A stretch of 64,000 nucleotides of DNA from Puniceicoccaceae bacterium (GCA_002729725.1 PBYS01000079.1:1-64000), one strand, 5' to 3'; numbered from the stretch's first letter, positions 44,501-53,479 are shown. The notes: generated by a model not told the origin, from the sequence alone. Numbers and translations: made by a program.

Positions 44501-45322
44501 TTGATAGGCGCCGAGCCCAATCAAGGCCAACATGCCAAAGCCGACCAGGAGGTCCGCACAAACTTTTTGTAAGACTACGTAACGATAACTACTGAGATGG
44601 CTGGCCCGCGAGTCCTCCATCGCTTCGTTAAAGGCGCGATTGCCTCGCTCCTCGCCTGTAAAGCCCTTTACCACTTCAACGCCTAAGAGGGTTTCGATAA
44701 TGCTCCCCGTGGCAAAATCGATGCGCTCCTGCGACTCGCGACTACTACGCTTGATGCGGCGCCCAAAAAATGTAAATACGTAGAGATGCACAGGCAAAAT
44801 AAAAGTCGAGGCCAATGCCAACTGCCAGTTGATCGTATACGTGATCACTAAAATCCCTAAGAAGAGCAAGGCTGCCTGCAAAGTCTTAGGTAGCACATCG
44901 GCAATGAATTGCTGAATTTGCATACTATCGTTCATCACTTTACTCGTAATTTGCCCCGGGCTCTGCGAACGGGTATAACTCAGTTGCAACTGCTGAATAC
45001 GCTCGAATAAACGCTTGCGCAGCGAAAAGCAGACGTTTTCACCCACCTGCACTGCTGTGAATTTGCTCTGATAAAAAAATAGATTACGCAGGAGAAAGCA
45101 GACAAGCAGTCCTCCGAGAATCCACCACAGCAACAACCAGTCACGCTCGGGGAAGACCTCATTAAACACCATGCCGATCAGCATCGGCGTAGCCAAGTTC
45201 ACCGCAGTGAGTAAAAACATTCCCGCCAAAGCGAGCGCAACCGGCTTCCAATGCGGCCACAGTAATCCCAGTAATCGTTTATTGGGCGAAGGATTTTCTA
45301 CGGCCGAAGCCATGATATGCAA
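41513..45322 (-). CDS. ABC exporter fused to a secretin-type outer membrane protein
   Basis: One frame of 1269 residues. Residues 1-560 form an ABC exporter half: six TM helices (about 25-310), then a nucleotide-binding domain with Walker A GHSVAGKST (381-389, Val for the usual Gly), Q-loop VVFQE, signature LSRGQ (485-489, Arg for Gly), Walker B ILILDE (505-510) and H-loop His541. At 579-602 a hydrophobic stretch ending VAA is an internal signal peptide. Then an N-type domain (about 610-690), a secretin domain (about 700-952, with VPLLGSIPYLGRAFG at 917-931), and an unfamiliar C-terminal extension (about 955-1269). Met551 could be an internal start for the secretin. No stop codon separates the halves. 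Confidence 0.75.
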   Translation of the reverse strand: MHIMASAVENPSPNKRLLGLLWPHWKPVALALAGMFLLTAVNLATPMLIGMVFNEVFPERDWLLLWWILGGLLVCFLLRNLFFYQSKFTAVQVGENVCFSLRKRLFERIQQLQLSYTRSQSPGQITSKVMNDSMQIQQFIADVLPKTLQAALLFLGILVITYTINWQLALASTFILPVHLYVFTFFGRRIKRSSRESQERIDFATGSIIETLLGVEVVKGFTGEERGNRAFNEAMEDSRASHLSSYRYVVLQKVCADLLVGFGMLALIGLGAYQVIGRPVEHAMGAGDFIAFFWYIRLLYPTVIDLMSSGAKLSKVGASVDRVYELLDVDEAATEGAGVAMPEMRGDLRFDQLKFSFDGLSDTLQDVSFAVKAGQVCAITGHSVAGKSTLVSLVPMLLRPTAGSIVIDGVDTREISTRDLRRNIGVVFQECFLFNASIQENLRYAKARASEKEIRRICALTGADEFIQRLPNGYHTIVGDGGLALSRGQKQLITITRAMIKDPKILILDEATASLDTELEDAVIPTILKLMRGRTTLMITHNPKLLKHADMEIELNQGRLVSQRNRIASAAQSFAAGALSTWLLLLGLTLGALFTMPTPVAAQTGSVLDEIETQRMRLSYTDPKRCLDVLKIYGINTGITGDAIKKAQLPVVVAIPSTVQHNTIPNTDKSFPLTDADPLNELLIFYDRSQPSQLSRVVRMIREEIDIPSRQIMIEAMVLEISESGLDRLGVEWTLAGPSSNFSALQLGDVVPDLDSINDQLVMGTPKIFGEFDVGIRALMADGEAEVLSRPSVLTLDNRMAYINVARKIPIAETKFQGNNNVSTVSFRSETVGIQLAVRPRINDEGQEVSMQVNATVSAEVPNEDVIVRNANTDTVVARAPTISIREVKTYARIANNTPFIIGGLIAKDDLRIKKTVPLLGSIPYLGRAFGSEEVDQLKREVIIVITPFVLPEEVNNQTEALDKIVGRFLPKGEDTFDSFGNELFRDAYRIRDEDVFELNFLIENEHLNELQAKAELAVDQDYSLRAQYPFSSFANGRVPGENILVYRQMYEVIKRIRMDERVDASRSLIFEPKPDADEGFEVSFLEKLLLERAQAHAGEVQAKQIRSIEDVWDYFDDKALTISYRDYGKTEDLSQALESPVPSIEIVEVPDRSAYEHLFWALNQPDEQGRARHSIVLHDAADLRRLKRAIVLRDTVTLNAVDRTLTLENFSVGRFLLLPTRDLSKVDLVDGEVARLFYLTERYYDALRQALRDAATELETELEAMGID

Positions 45323-45551
45323 TGCGGATCGGGGTTATAGTCTGTTGGCGAATAAAGTAGTTAGTCATGGGGAACGAGGGGGACTTTCGCCTCACATGCT
45401 CCAAGCTCCAAACACTACGGCAAGCGTAAAGCAGATTTATCTGCTCGCAAGATGACAAAAAACCTGCGGGCGTAATACTCTCAATAGGCTGATATCGACC
45501 GCCGCAGACTCATCGCATTCCGGAATCATCAGGCCCCCAACTCCCAGACAG

Positions 45552-48500
45552 CTACAGCTCCGGTGCTAATACCACGCGAAACCCGAGCGCATCGCTCTTC
45601 ACATTCGGGTTAATTTCTTCACGCACAGCTGAGCGCACACGAGCGGCGGAATCCTCCCAACCGCCACCACGCACGACGATACGCTCGCCTTCACTTCGCG
45701 GACGTGGATCTACCACGGAGTCACCGGATAACCTGCCATTGTAGCGATCAAGCGTCCACTCTCGCACATTACCATGCACATCATAAAGCCCATATTCATT
45801 TGCCTGATAGCGCCCCACGATTGAGGTGCCGGTACCATCGGGCGCACGCAAGCCGTCTTTACGGTCACGCGGGTAAACCCCTCGAAAGTGGCCCTTCGTG
45901 GCATCTGCCACGCGGCCAAAGTGAAAAGGTGTCCGACTACCTCCACGCGCGGCATACTCCCACTCTGCCTCGCTAGGCAAACGATAGACATAGCCCTCAG
46001 GTAGACGTTGCGCTTCCCGCTCAAAATTTGTTAACAACTCACAGAAAACCTTCGCTTCCTGCCAACTCACACTCTCAACCGGCCGAGCGCCACTCTTAAA
46101 CTTAGAAGGATTGTGCCCAGTGATTTCGTAATACTGCGCCTGCGTGACTTCGTAGATACCAGCCCAAAAACCATGCGTGAAGACAACCTGAGTTTGAGGC
46201 CCCTCGTTCGGCAAACGTGCGTGTTCTGGTAAAGGACTCCCCATCGTGAACTCCCCTGCGGGCACCCACCCGAATGAAATACTAAAATAAGGCAGGGTCC
46301 AGCTCTGGCCTTCGGTCGGCCCGGGAATGGAGACAGGTTTGACCTGCCACACATAAGTCTCATTCGGAGATAATTTGAACACTCGCGACATAGTTAAATG
46401 ATTCCTGACACGTAGCTCAAACTCCACCTCCTTATTGGCCGGAATCTGAATCGAATTACCGATTAACTGAGTCACAACACCATCCACCCGCACAGCGGCT
46501 TCAAGATTACCAAGAATTTCAAGCTGCACAATACTTGGACGCGGTTCCAACACAAAGTCCAAAATATATTCCCCACGGTCATCGACCTGCAATGTCTTCT
46601 CCTTAGAGATGTAGAGCGGATGCTCCAGTCGAATACGGTGCTCGCCCACTGGCACAAAAGCAAGATCGCGCTCTCCCCATGAATAGGCCTCATCGTCGAT
46701 AACAACTTTGAGTGCATGATATAGATCCTCCGGCTCAGGCACGTTTTGGCCCAGCACGCTGACTCTAAAACGTAAGGCCCCAGAGAGCGGCACTAGATCA
46801 CCAAAATCAATCATTATATCCTGACCTGGCTCCACAACAACGCGACGACCAACCGGACGATATCCGGGCAGACGAGCAATCACCAAATATTGATCACTAG
46901 GGATCACATCCTCTAAGGACAAGGGGGTCTTACCCAGTTCGATATCGTTAATAACAATCGACGCCCCAGCAGGCTGACTGCGAACATCAACCTTAGCGGG
47001 CAATGGTAATAGTGGCGCATCAATCTCCGCCACAGTGCCAAACTCAATCGCCTGATTCTCTAATACACTGGGCTGATACCCTGCTTTCTTCACGAGCACT
47101 TGATAAGTTCCAGCAAAGATCCCTTTCTTGAGAGAAAAAGTGCCCGAATCATCCGCCACGCCGAGTTCAATCTCAAGACCACGCAGATCCACAACAGAGA
47201 TCGAAGCACCAGGCTCAGTATGAATCGTCATATCCGTCCACGCAGGCTTCAAGTTCACTTGCACACGCTCAGCGATACTAGCGCCAGAAACAATGTTCAC
47301 TCGCAGTGTTTCCTCAATGTGGTGCGGTGCAGAAATACGCAATTTGTAGTAGCCGGGCTGCACATTTAGACGCAAGGCACCTTCATTGGCGAAAAAACGC
47401 TGTTTAAAACCGACAAATTCAACCCTAGCAACAGGAGGCTCTACCTTCAGCTCCAAGGATGGACTTTGCCCGGCCTCCGCAACTTGAGCCACCGAACGGC
47501 TATAATCAGCCTCCTCAGTATAACTCACACTCAAAAATGACGCACAGACCGCAGTCAAAGTCAGCCCAATCAATCCGATAATAAAAAGCCGGTAAATGCG
47601 GGTTGCCAACTCACCCCGCTCGACAATTTTCTTCGGCACCGGAATCCGGTCGATTTGCCGTTGCACAAAGCCAGCCCCTTCCGACTGCGGCTCCACCTCG
47701 GTGCTCTTGAGCCCCAGCAACGCAACTTTACAGGATTGATAACGCTTATCCTGAGTGCGCTCAAGCGACTTATCAAAAAACTCGTTCCAATTGGGCGAAA
47801 GATCATCGACCAGCTTAGTCGGTGGCTCGTATTTCGACAGAACGGCCTTACGCCCGGTCAACAACCAATAACCAACAAAGCCAACCCCGTAGACATCGAC
47901 ACGAGCATCCTCCGCCACGCCCGAACGGTACTCGGGACTCATCACATCAAATGAATTCAGACGCCCAAGCGTTTTACTCGAGACGAGCGGCGAGACCGAT
48001 GCGGAGACAATAGATTCAAACAGATCTACACCTAGGGCGGCCTTCACTCCGAGACCTATAATCCGGATACTACCATCTTCTTGAACATAAATTAAATCCG
48101 AATCCAGATCGCGATGATCGACGCCTTGCGAATGTGCATAGCCTAAAACCCCGAGCAATTGCGCAATCATCACGACCGATGCTTTGACCCCGATGCCCTC
48201 TTTACCAGGCTCTCCATGAGTTTCAAAATATTGGCTCAGTGTTTGCCCTTTAACAGGATCCAGAAAAAGGCAAATACGCCCGTCGATCTTATTACAGTCA
48301 CGTATCTTCGGAATCGCCTCATGGTCGAAGGTGGAAACCGTCTTCTTCAACAGTTCTAGACGCTTAAAAAAGCGATCATTACCTTCAGTGCGATAGTGAA
48401 AAATGCCCACTGTCACATCGTGCAAGTCACGAATGTGCTGCATATGATAGTAATGCGCCAGCAAGCCCGCACACATGCACTTCACCACCCGATAATTACC

Positions 48501-48593
48501 GAAACTCTCGCCCGTTTTAAGCACGCGATTTTTTAACTGCTCCTTCTTTTGAGCAGCAGCGATGCTATCAGGGGGGCTCTCTTCGTTCTCCAT
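45552..48593 (-). CDS. Pseudokinase-PEGA-SUMF1 membrane protein
   Basis: A 1013-residue protein. Residues about 30-300 have a Ser/Thr kinase fold with HRD (160-162) but no Asn after it (HRDLDSDLI), GLG (180-182) in place of DFG, and no clear VAIK Lys or Gly-rich loop, so it should be catalytically dead. A TM helix (about 334-356) leads to several PEGA-like beta domains (about 375-760; for example RSQPAGASIVINDIELGKTP). The C-terminal formylglycine-generating/SUMF1-like domain (774-1013) has GEFTMGSPLPEH, YEVTQAQYYEITG, YRLPSEAEWEYAAR, NVREWTLD, VRGGGW and LGFRVVL. The periplasmic SUMF1 domain may be a ligand-binding module. It precedes the ABC-secretin gene on the same strand by 229 bp. Confidence 0.8.
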   Translation of the reverse strand: MENEESPPDSIAAAQKKEQLKNRVLKTGESFGNYRVVKCMCAGLLAHYYHMQHIRDLHDVTVGIFHYRTEGNDRFFKRLELLKKTVSTFDHEAIPKIRDCNKIDGRICLFLDPVKGQTLSQYFETHGEPGKEGIGVKASVVMIAQLLGVLGYAHSQGVDHRDLDSDLIYVQEDGSIRIIGLGVKAALGVDLFESIVSASVSPLVSSKTLGRLNSFDVMSPEYRSGVAEDARVDVYGVGFVGYWLLTGRKAVLSKYEPPTKLVDDLSPNWNEFFDKSLERTQDKRYQSCKVALLGLKSTEVEPQSEGAGFVQRQIDRIPVPKKIVERGELATRIYRLFIIGLIGLTLTAVCASFLSVSYTEEADYSRSVAQVAEAGQSPSLELKVEPPVARVEFVGFKQRFFANEGALRLNVQPGYYKLRISAPHHIEETLRVNIVSGASIAERVQVNLKPAWTDMTIHTEPGASISVVDLRGLEIELGVADDSGTFSLKKGIFAGTYQVLVKKAGYQPSVLENQAIEFGTVAEIDAPLLPLPAKVDVRSQPAGASIVINDIELGKTPLSLEDVIPSDQYLVIARLPGYRPVGRRVVVEPGQDIMIDFGDLVPLSGALRFRVSVLGQNVPEPEDLYHALKVVIDDEAYSWGERDLAFVPVGEHRIRLEHPLYISKEKTLQVDDRGEYILDFVLEPRPSIVQLEILGNLEAAVRVDGVVTQLIGNSIQIPANKEVEFELRVRNHLTMSRVFKLSPNETYVWQVKPVSIPGPTEGQSWTLPYFSISFGWVPAGEFTMGSPLPEHARLPNEGPQTQVVFTHGFWAGIYEVTQAQYYEITGHNPSKFKSGARPVESVSWQEAKVFCELLTNFEREAQRLPEGYVYRLPSEAEWEYAARGGSRTPFHFGRVADATKGHFRGVYPRDRKDGLRAPDGTGTSIVGRYQANEYGLYDVHGNVREWTLDRYNGRLSGDSVVDPRPRSEGERIVVRGGGWEDSAARVRSAVREEINPNVKSDALGFRVVLAPEL

Positions 48594-48602
48594 TCAACAA
48601 CT

Positions 48603-49169
48603 CTAAGCTCGATCAAAAAAAGCCATGACTGCATCCACAATCGCCTCGACCGAGGCTAATTTACCCTGTCCTTCGTAGCCACAAGCAAGCATGCCACTCT
48701 GAGGTTCGATAAAGTGGCAACCTCGCTCTCGCAAAATATTAATATTCGACTGAGTCGCTGGATGCGCTAGCATCTTGCCATTCATTGCAGGCGCGATCAT
48801 GACGGGCGCTGGCGTAGCCAAATGAATTGAAGTCAACAAGTCAGGAGCGAGTCCATGTGCAAACTGGGCGATGCAATGGGCGGTCGCTGGAGCGACCAGT
48901 AAGAGGTCGGCGCGATCCGCAAGGTCGATATGCCCAGGCTGCCAACTAGCACCTTCGTTCCATAGATCTTCTGCGACTGGATTGCGCGAAAGCGTCTGCA
49001 ATGTGAGTGGCTGTATAAAATTACTCGCCCCCGCAGTCAAAATGGGAAACACGTCCGCACCCGCTTCCGTTAACCGACTGGTGATGTCGGCCGCCTTAAA
49101 GGCTGCGATCGAGCCTGTGATGCCGAGTAAAATGGTCCGGCCCTTTAAGTTGGTAGTCATGTCTGTCAC
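48603..49169 (-). CDS. Phosphopantothenoylcysteine decarboxylase-like flavoprotein
   Basis: A 188-residue protein of the CoaC/UbiX-type HFCD family. ILLGITGSIAAFKAADITSRL binds FMN; LLVAPATAHCIAQFAHGLAPDLL and VMIAPAMNGKMLAHP contain the PAMNxxM signature; SGMLACGYEGQGKL is the substrate clamp with active-site Cys. It corresponds only to the decarboxylase half of bacterial CoaBC; the CoaB half is not adjacent, so it must be elsewhere or replaced. An alternative start is Met4 at 49160. It ends 9 bp before the kinase-like gene starts and may be co-transcribed with it. Confidence 0.85.
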   Translation of the reverse strand: MTDMTTNLKGRTILLGITGSIAAFKAADITSRLTEAGADVFPILTAGASNFIQPLTLQTLSRNPVAEDLWNEGASWQPGHIDLADRADLLLVAPATAHCIAQFAHGLAPDLLTSIHLATPAPVMIAPAMNGKMLAHPATQSNINILRERGCHFIEPQSGMLACGYEGQGKLASVEAIVDAVMAFFDRA

Positions 49170-49272
49170 TCAGAGTAAAATGAAGGCTAATGCCCAGACA
49201 AACAAGACTCAAGTCTGCGCTTCGTTTTCCCAAGCGCAGAAAAGCCCTCCCAGCACGCGAGAATCCCTCCCA

Positions 49273-50367
49273 CTATGAACGACGTGCAGGCGCTGAATCA
49301 CGCATAACTAGCCGCCCCTTGAGCGTAGTGCGATGAGTCGGGCCCTCTGGATGCTGTATGCGTGCGATCATCGTATTCACAGCTATTTTACCAATATCCA
49401 GACAGGGCTGCTGATAACTCGTCAATGGCACCGCCAATAATGAGGCATATTTTACATCATCAAAGCCGCAAACTTGCATCTCCTCAGGAATGCGAACTCC
49501 ACCATCCACCATAATGCGCAAAAGCCGCGCTGCAGTGACATCGTTGGCACAAACCACTCCCGTCACTTGCTCCCGCCGCAGCGTTTCCACCACCGCCTCC
49601 GGATGCTCGGACTCAAAATTGACAGTGCGTAAATCTCGCGTGCTAAAACCATTTTGTATAAGCGCCTCACGCACGCCGATCTGCCGCAACTGAATGGTCA
49701 TGGCCGGATTGGGCTCCGAAACGAAGGCGATGCGACGACATCCATTCGAAATCATATGCCCGGCCACCACAAAGCCGGCCTCGATATTATCAATCCCAAT
49801 TAAATCATAGGGCGTCTGACGCGGCCAAGGGTAGATATCACGGTCCAACAGCACCACCGAGATGCCTGCCTGACTCAAGCGCTCTAAAATCGCCAAATTG
49901 AACGCCTCATGATTCGGGATATACTCGATCGGCGTAAAAAAGACACCGTTCACCTTCATACTAATAAACTGCGCAGCCAAGGACTCCGCCATTTTCCGAA
50001 AATCTGCCGAGCGTCCAAGCTCTGGTGGTCGTATCACATGCAACCCCGCCTCATGCGCACACTCCGTAATGCTGGCACAGATGGGCTCAAAGATCTCCGT
50101 CTGCGCAAGCTGTGGAATCAATAAACCAATCTTCAACGCTTCCACCTGAGGCGGCAGCACCTGCGTGCCAAAGCCTGCCTTACGATGCACTACGCCCTCC
50201 TGACTTAATAAATTGAGCGCTTTCGCAATCGTCGGACGCGAGGAATTAAACTGCTCACAAAGCTCCGCCTCAGCTGGCAAGAGCTCCCCGACCCGATAGG
50301 CCTGGCTGCGTATCTGATACTTAATCGCGTCATACACTTGTAAATACTTGGGCTTTTCTACACTCAT
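49273..50367 (-). CDS. GntR/LacI-type transcriptional regulator
   Basis: A 364-residue repressor of AraR type. The N-terminal winged helix (LQVYDAIKYQIRSQAYRVG, LPAEAELCEQFNSSRPTIAKALNLL, 7-70) is GntR-like and is followed by a periplasmic-binding-protein fold (about 78-364) as in LacI: KIGLLIPQL, VNGVFFTPIEY, RRIAFVSEP, CANDVTAARLLRIM, QVCGFDDVKYASLL. It likely binds a sugar effector. It diverges from the fructokinase-permease-mannitol dehydrogenase genes and probably controls them and itself. Confidence 0.88.
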   Translation of the reverse strand: MSVEKPKYLQVYDAIKYQIRSQAYRVGELLPAEAELCEQFNSSRPTIAKALNLLSQEGVVHRKAGFGTQVLPPQVEALKIGLLIPQLAQTEIFEPICASITECAHEAGLHVIRPPELGRSADFRKMAESLAAQFISMKVNGVFFTPIEYIPNHEAFNLAILERLSQAGISVVLLDRDIYPWPRQTPYDLIGIDNIEAGFVVAGHMISNGCRRIAFVSEPNPAMTIQLRQIGVREALIQNGFSTRDLRTVNFESEHPEAVVETLRREQVTGVVCANDVTAARLLRIMVDGGVRIPEEMQVCGFDDVKYASLLAVPLTSYQQPCLDIGKIAVNTMIARIQHPEGPTHRTTLKGRLVMRDSAPARRS

Positions 50368-50507
50368 AATTTAAATGTAAGTGAAATGTAATAACAAAGA
50401 AGGTCAAATGCTATTAAAATATTTTACAAAAGTACACAATTCTACAAGCTTACTGAATCGACGGCACTGAGGCCGCATCTGCACCCCCCAATAAAATAAT
50501 TATACCC
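50368..50507. promoter_or_regulatory. Divergent control region of the mannitol/fructose locus
   Basis: A 140-bp AT-rich region between the regulator and fructokinase. ATGTAAGTGAAATGTAAT near 50374 and AGTACACAATTCTAC near 50432 could be operator half-sites; no perfect palindrome is seen. The position between divergent genes is the main evidence. Confidence 0.4.
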
Positions 50508-51395
50508 ATGAATAAGATTTTCACCGTAGCTGGCATAGGAGAGGTACTCTGGGACGTCTTCCCTCATCGCGCTCGCATAGGAGGCGCGCCTGCAAATTTC
50601 GCCTGGCATTGCAGTCAAATCGGCGCCAAGGCCTACCCTGTAAGCTGCATCGGCGACGACGATTTCGGCCGTCGCATGCTGGATGAACTTCAAGTGGCAG
50701 GCGTCCACACAAACTACTTATCCACCACAGCGGACTATCCCACCGGGCAAGCCAAGGTCACCTTCGACCCCGTCGGCAAGCCCAGCTATGAAATTGTGCT
50801 AAATTCCGCATGGGATCACCTGGAGTTGACCACAGAACTCCAGCAGTTAGCTTCTCAGCTGGACGCCGTATGTTTCGGCTCGCTCTCACAACGCTCCGAG
50901 CAAAGCCGCCAGACGATTCAAAGTTTCTTGCGCGCGATGCCGCCTCACTCACTCAAGATTTTTGATGTCAACCTGCGCCAATCCTTCCACTCCAAAGAAT
51001 TGCTCGAAGGCTCCCTACAAGCCGCCAACATTCTCAAACTGAGTGACGAGGAGCTGCCGGTATTGGCCAAGTATTTTGCGCTCAAAGGCAGCACCAGCGA
51101 ACAACTACAACAGCTGCAAGCGCAATTCGAGCTGCGCTTACTGATCTACACGCGCGGAGAACATGGCAGTTTACTCGTTAGCGCCGACGCGGTGGATGAC
51201 GCTCCCTGCCAGCCCACCGACATGGTCGACTCCGTCGGCGCGGGCGATTCCTTTACCGCTGCGATCTGCATGAGCCTGCTGGACGGCATGCCGCTCGATC
51301 AGGTCAACATTTTCGCCAATAAAGTTGCCTCCTTCGTCTGCTCTCAGGTTGGCGCCACTCCCGAATTACCCAGTCAATTCAAACTAAATCAGTAA
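50508..51395 (+). CDS. PfkB-family fructokinase
   Basis: A 295-residue sugar kinase. GIGEVLWDVFPHRARIGGAPANF at the N-terminus is typical of bacterial fructokinases, the central IFDVNLRQSFHSKE and LKLSDEELPVL are kept, and the ATP-site motif is VDSVGAGDSFTA with the catalytic Asp. It would convert the fructose released by mannitol dehydrogenase, two genes downstream, to fructose-6-P. Ribokinase-like alternatives are less likely given the context. Confidence 0.85.
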   Translation: MNKIFTVAGIGEVLWDVFPHRARIGGAPANFAWHCSQIGAKAYPVSCIGDDDFGRRMLDELQVAGVHTNYLSTTADYPTGQAKVTFDPVGKPSYEIVLNSAWDHLELTTELQQLASQLDAVCFGSLSQRSEQSRQTIQSFLRAMPPHSLKIFDVNLRQSFHSKELLEGSLQAANILKLSDEELPVLAKYFALKGSTSEQLQQLQAQFELRLLIYTRGEHGSLLVSADAVDDAPCQPTDMVDSVGAGDSFTAAICMSLLDGMPLDQVNIFANKVASFVCSQVGATPELPSQFKLNQ

Positions 51396-51410
51396 GCTAA
51401 ACATACCCCG

Positions 51411-51962
51411 ATGAGTGATAACAATTCAACCCACGCGCTCGACAACGTCAGCGCGGAACAACTCCCGATCCCGGACAACAAACTACACGGCTGGAAGCAC
51501 TTCCTCGGTCTTTACGCCGGCGAGCACGTAGCAGCGACTGAATTTGTGATTGGCGCCACCTTTGTGGCATTAGGTGCCAAAACGATGGACATCCTGATTG
51601 GCCTGCTGATCGGCAACATATTGGCCATCCTTAGTTGGACGCTGATCACTACGCCGATGGCGGTCCAGACGCGCCTAAGCCTCTACACCTACTTACACAA
51701 AATCGCGGGTGACTCGATGACGAAGCTGTATAACTGGGCCAACGTAATCATATTTACCGTCATATCCGCGGCCATGATAACGGTATCCTCAACGGCGGTA
51801 AGATTCTTATTTAACATACCCGCCCAATTAAGTTGGTATCCCAACAGTGCGGCCTACGACATCAATCGAGAGCTCTTTTACCGCTTCGCATTCATCTGCA
51901 CCCTCGTTTACTTCGGCGCCGCCTATTGGGCACTTCGCCGCAAAAAAGCTCTACTTAAATAG
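51411..51962 (+). CDS. Shortened NCS1/cytosine permease-like membrane protein
   Basis: A 183-residue protein with four to five hydrophobic segments. The first 130 residues (HFLGLYAGEHVAATEFVIGA, LIGLLIGNILAILSWTLI, MAVQTRLSLYTYLHKIAG) follow the N-terminal part of NCS1-type permeases, and the end (RFAFICTLVYFGAAYWALRRK) looks like a native C-terminal helix. A full transporter has 10-12 helices and about 450 residues, so an in-frame internal deletion or a half-size family is suggested. It sits between fructokinase and mannitol dehydrogenase, 15 and 20 bp away. Confidence 0.55.
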   Translation: MSDNNSTHALDNVSAEQLPIPDNKLHGWKHFLGLYAGEHVAATEFVIGATFVALGAKTMDILIGLLIGNILAILSWTLITTPMAVQTRLSLYTYLHKIAGDSMTKLYNWANVIIFTVISAAMITVSSTAVRFLFNIPAQLSWYPNSAAYDINRELFYRFAFICTLVYFGAAYWALRRKKALLK

Positions 51963-51982
51963 AACCTCAACCCACATATCCC

Positions 51983-53479
51983 ATGAAAGAAGCCATCGCA
52001 CTCAATCAAAAGAACTTGCCTCTATTCGCCGAAAAGTTGGCCTGCCCACAGTATGATCGCAGCCGGGTAAAAGCCGGCATCGTCCATATCGGCGTGGGGG
52101 GATTCCATCGCTCGCACCAGGCCTATTATACGGATCGTTTAATGAACGAAAGCGACGCCTCCGACTGGGGCATCTGCGGCGTCGGCCTACGCGACGCGGA
52201 CCGCAAGATCGGTGACATCCTCGAGAAACAAGATTACTTATACACCCTGATCGTAAAACACCCCGACGGACGCATCGAAAATCGCGTGATCGGCTCCATT
52301 GTCGACTTTCTGCTAGGCTGCGACGCCCCTAGCGCAGTCATCGATCGCATGGCACATGCCGATACAAAAATCGTATCGCTCACCATCACCGAGGGCGGCT
52401 ATAATTTCAACGCTGCCACGGGGGAGTTCGACTGCATGAATCCCGCCGTCAAGCACGACATCGCCAACCCAGGGCACCCACAAACCGTCTTCGGCTTCTT
52501 AACTGCTGCGCTGAAACAACGTCGCGCGGCTGGCCTGCCCGCATTCACAATTCAGTCCTGCGACAATATCCAGCACAATGGTAACATGGCCCGCAAGGTG
52601 ATGCTCGCATTTGCACAGGAACAAGATGCCGACTTAGCCGAATGGATCGCCACTGAAGTAAAATTCCCTAACGCCATGGTCGACCGCATCACTCCTGTCA
52701 CCACGGCAGACGAAATCCGATACCTAGAAAGCGAACTTGAGCTAAAAGACGAATGGCCCGTCACCTGCGAGCCCTTCATCCAGTGGGTAATCGAAGATAG
52801 CTTCAGCAATGGTCGTCCCTCTTGGGAAAGCGTGGGCGCACAATTCGCGCCCGACGTGACCCCTTACGAGACCATGAAGATCCGCCTACTCAACGCAGGG
52901 CACTCAGTACTCGGCTTACTAGGCTCACTTCACGGCCACCCGACCATCGATGTATGCGTCGCGGACACACTCTTTGCTACCTACCTGCGCCGCTTTATGG
53001 ACTTCGAAGTCACGCCCGTGCTCGAGCCTGTCGAAGGCATTGAGCTCGACGATTACAAAGACTGCCTGATCGAACGCTTCGGCAACCCCAACATTAAGGA
53101 TAATCTCGCTCGCATCTGTCTCGAAAGCTCCTCCAAGTTGCCCAAGTTCCTGATTGCCACCATCCGCGAAAACCTCGCTAACGGTGGCAGTATCGAATAC
53201 GCCACCCTAGTCATCGCTGCATGGTGCTACTACAGTGACAAGGGCGTCAACCAACACGGAGAGCAACTCGACATCGTCGATGCAATGAAGGCCGAGCTAC
53301 ACCAAGCTGCCGCCGCCACCGCGCGCGACCCACTCGCCTTTTTAAAGGTCGAACCGGTCTTCGGCGATCTAGTGTACAACAAAACATTTACCCATACTTA
53401 TACCACGATGATTCAAGCGATCTATGAAAATCCAAAGATCGGCCAACACATGCAAGCCGTCCTATTCGGACGGGAATAA
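51983..53479 (+). CDS. Mannitol 2-dehydrogenase-like polyol dehydrogenase
   Basis: A 498-residue long-chain polyol dehydrogenase. GIVHIGVGGFHRSHQAYYTD binds NAD(P), SLTITEGGYNF, SCDNIQHNGNMAR, FPNAMVDRITPVTT and the catalytic-Lys segment YETMKIRLLNAGHSVLG are conserved. The family also contains fructuronate, tagaturonate and arabinitol dehydrogenases; the fructokinase neighbour favours D-mannitol to D-fructose. It ends the operon; a large palindrome follows. Confidence 0.88.
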   Translation: MKEAIALNQKNLPLFAEKLACPQYDRSRVKAGIVHIGVGGFHRSHQAYYTDRLMNESDASDWGICGVGLRDADRKIGDILEKQDYLYTLIVKHPDGRIENRVIGSIVDFLLGCDAPSAVIDRMAHADTKIVSLTITEGGYNFNAATGEFDCMNPAVKHDIANPGHPQTVFGFLTAALKQRRAAGLPAFTIQSCDNIQHNGNMARKVMLAFAQEQDADLAEWIATEVKFPNAMVDRITPVTTADEIRYLESELELKDEWPVTCEPFIQWVIEDSFSNGRPSWESVGAQFAPDVTPYETMKIRLLNAGHSVLGLLGSLHGHPTIDVCVADTLFATYLRRFMDFEVTPVLEPVEGIELDDYKDCLIERFGNPNIKDNLARICLESSSKLPKFLIATIRENLANGGSIEYATLVIAAWCYYSDKGVNQHGEQLDIVDAMKAELHQAAAATARDPLAFLKVEPVFGDLVYNKTFTHTYTTMIQAIYENPKIGQHMQAVLFGRE

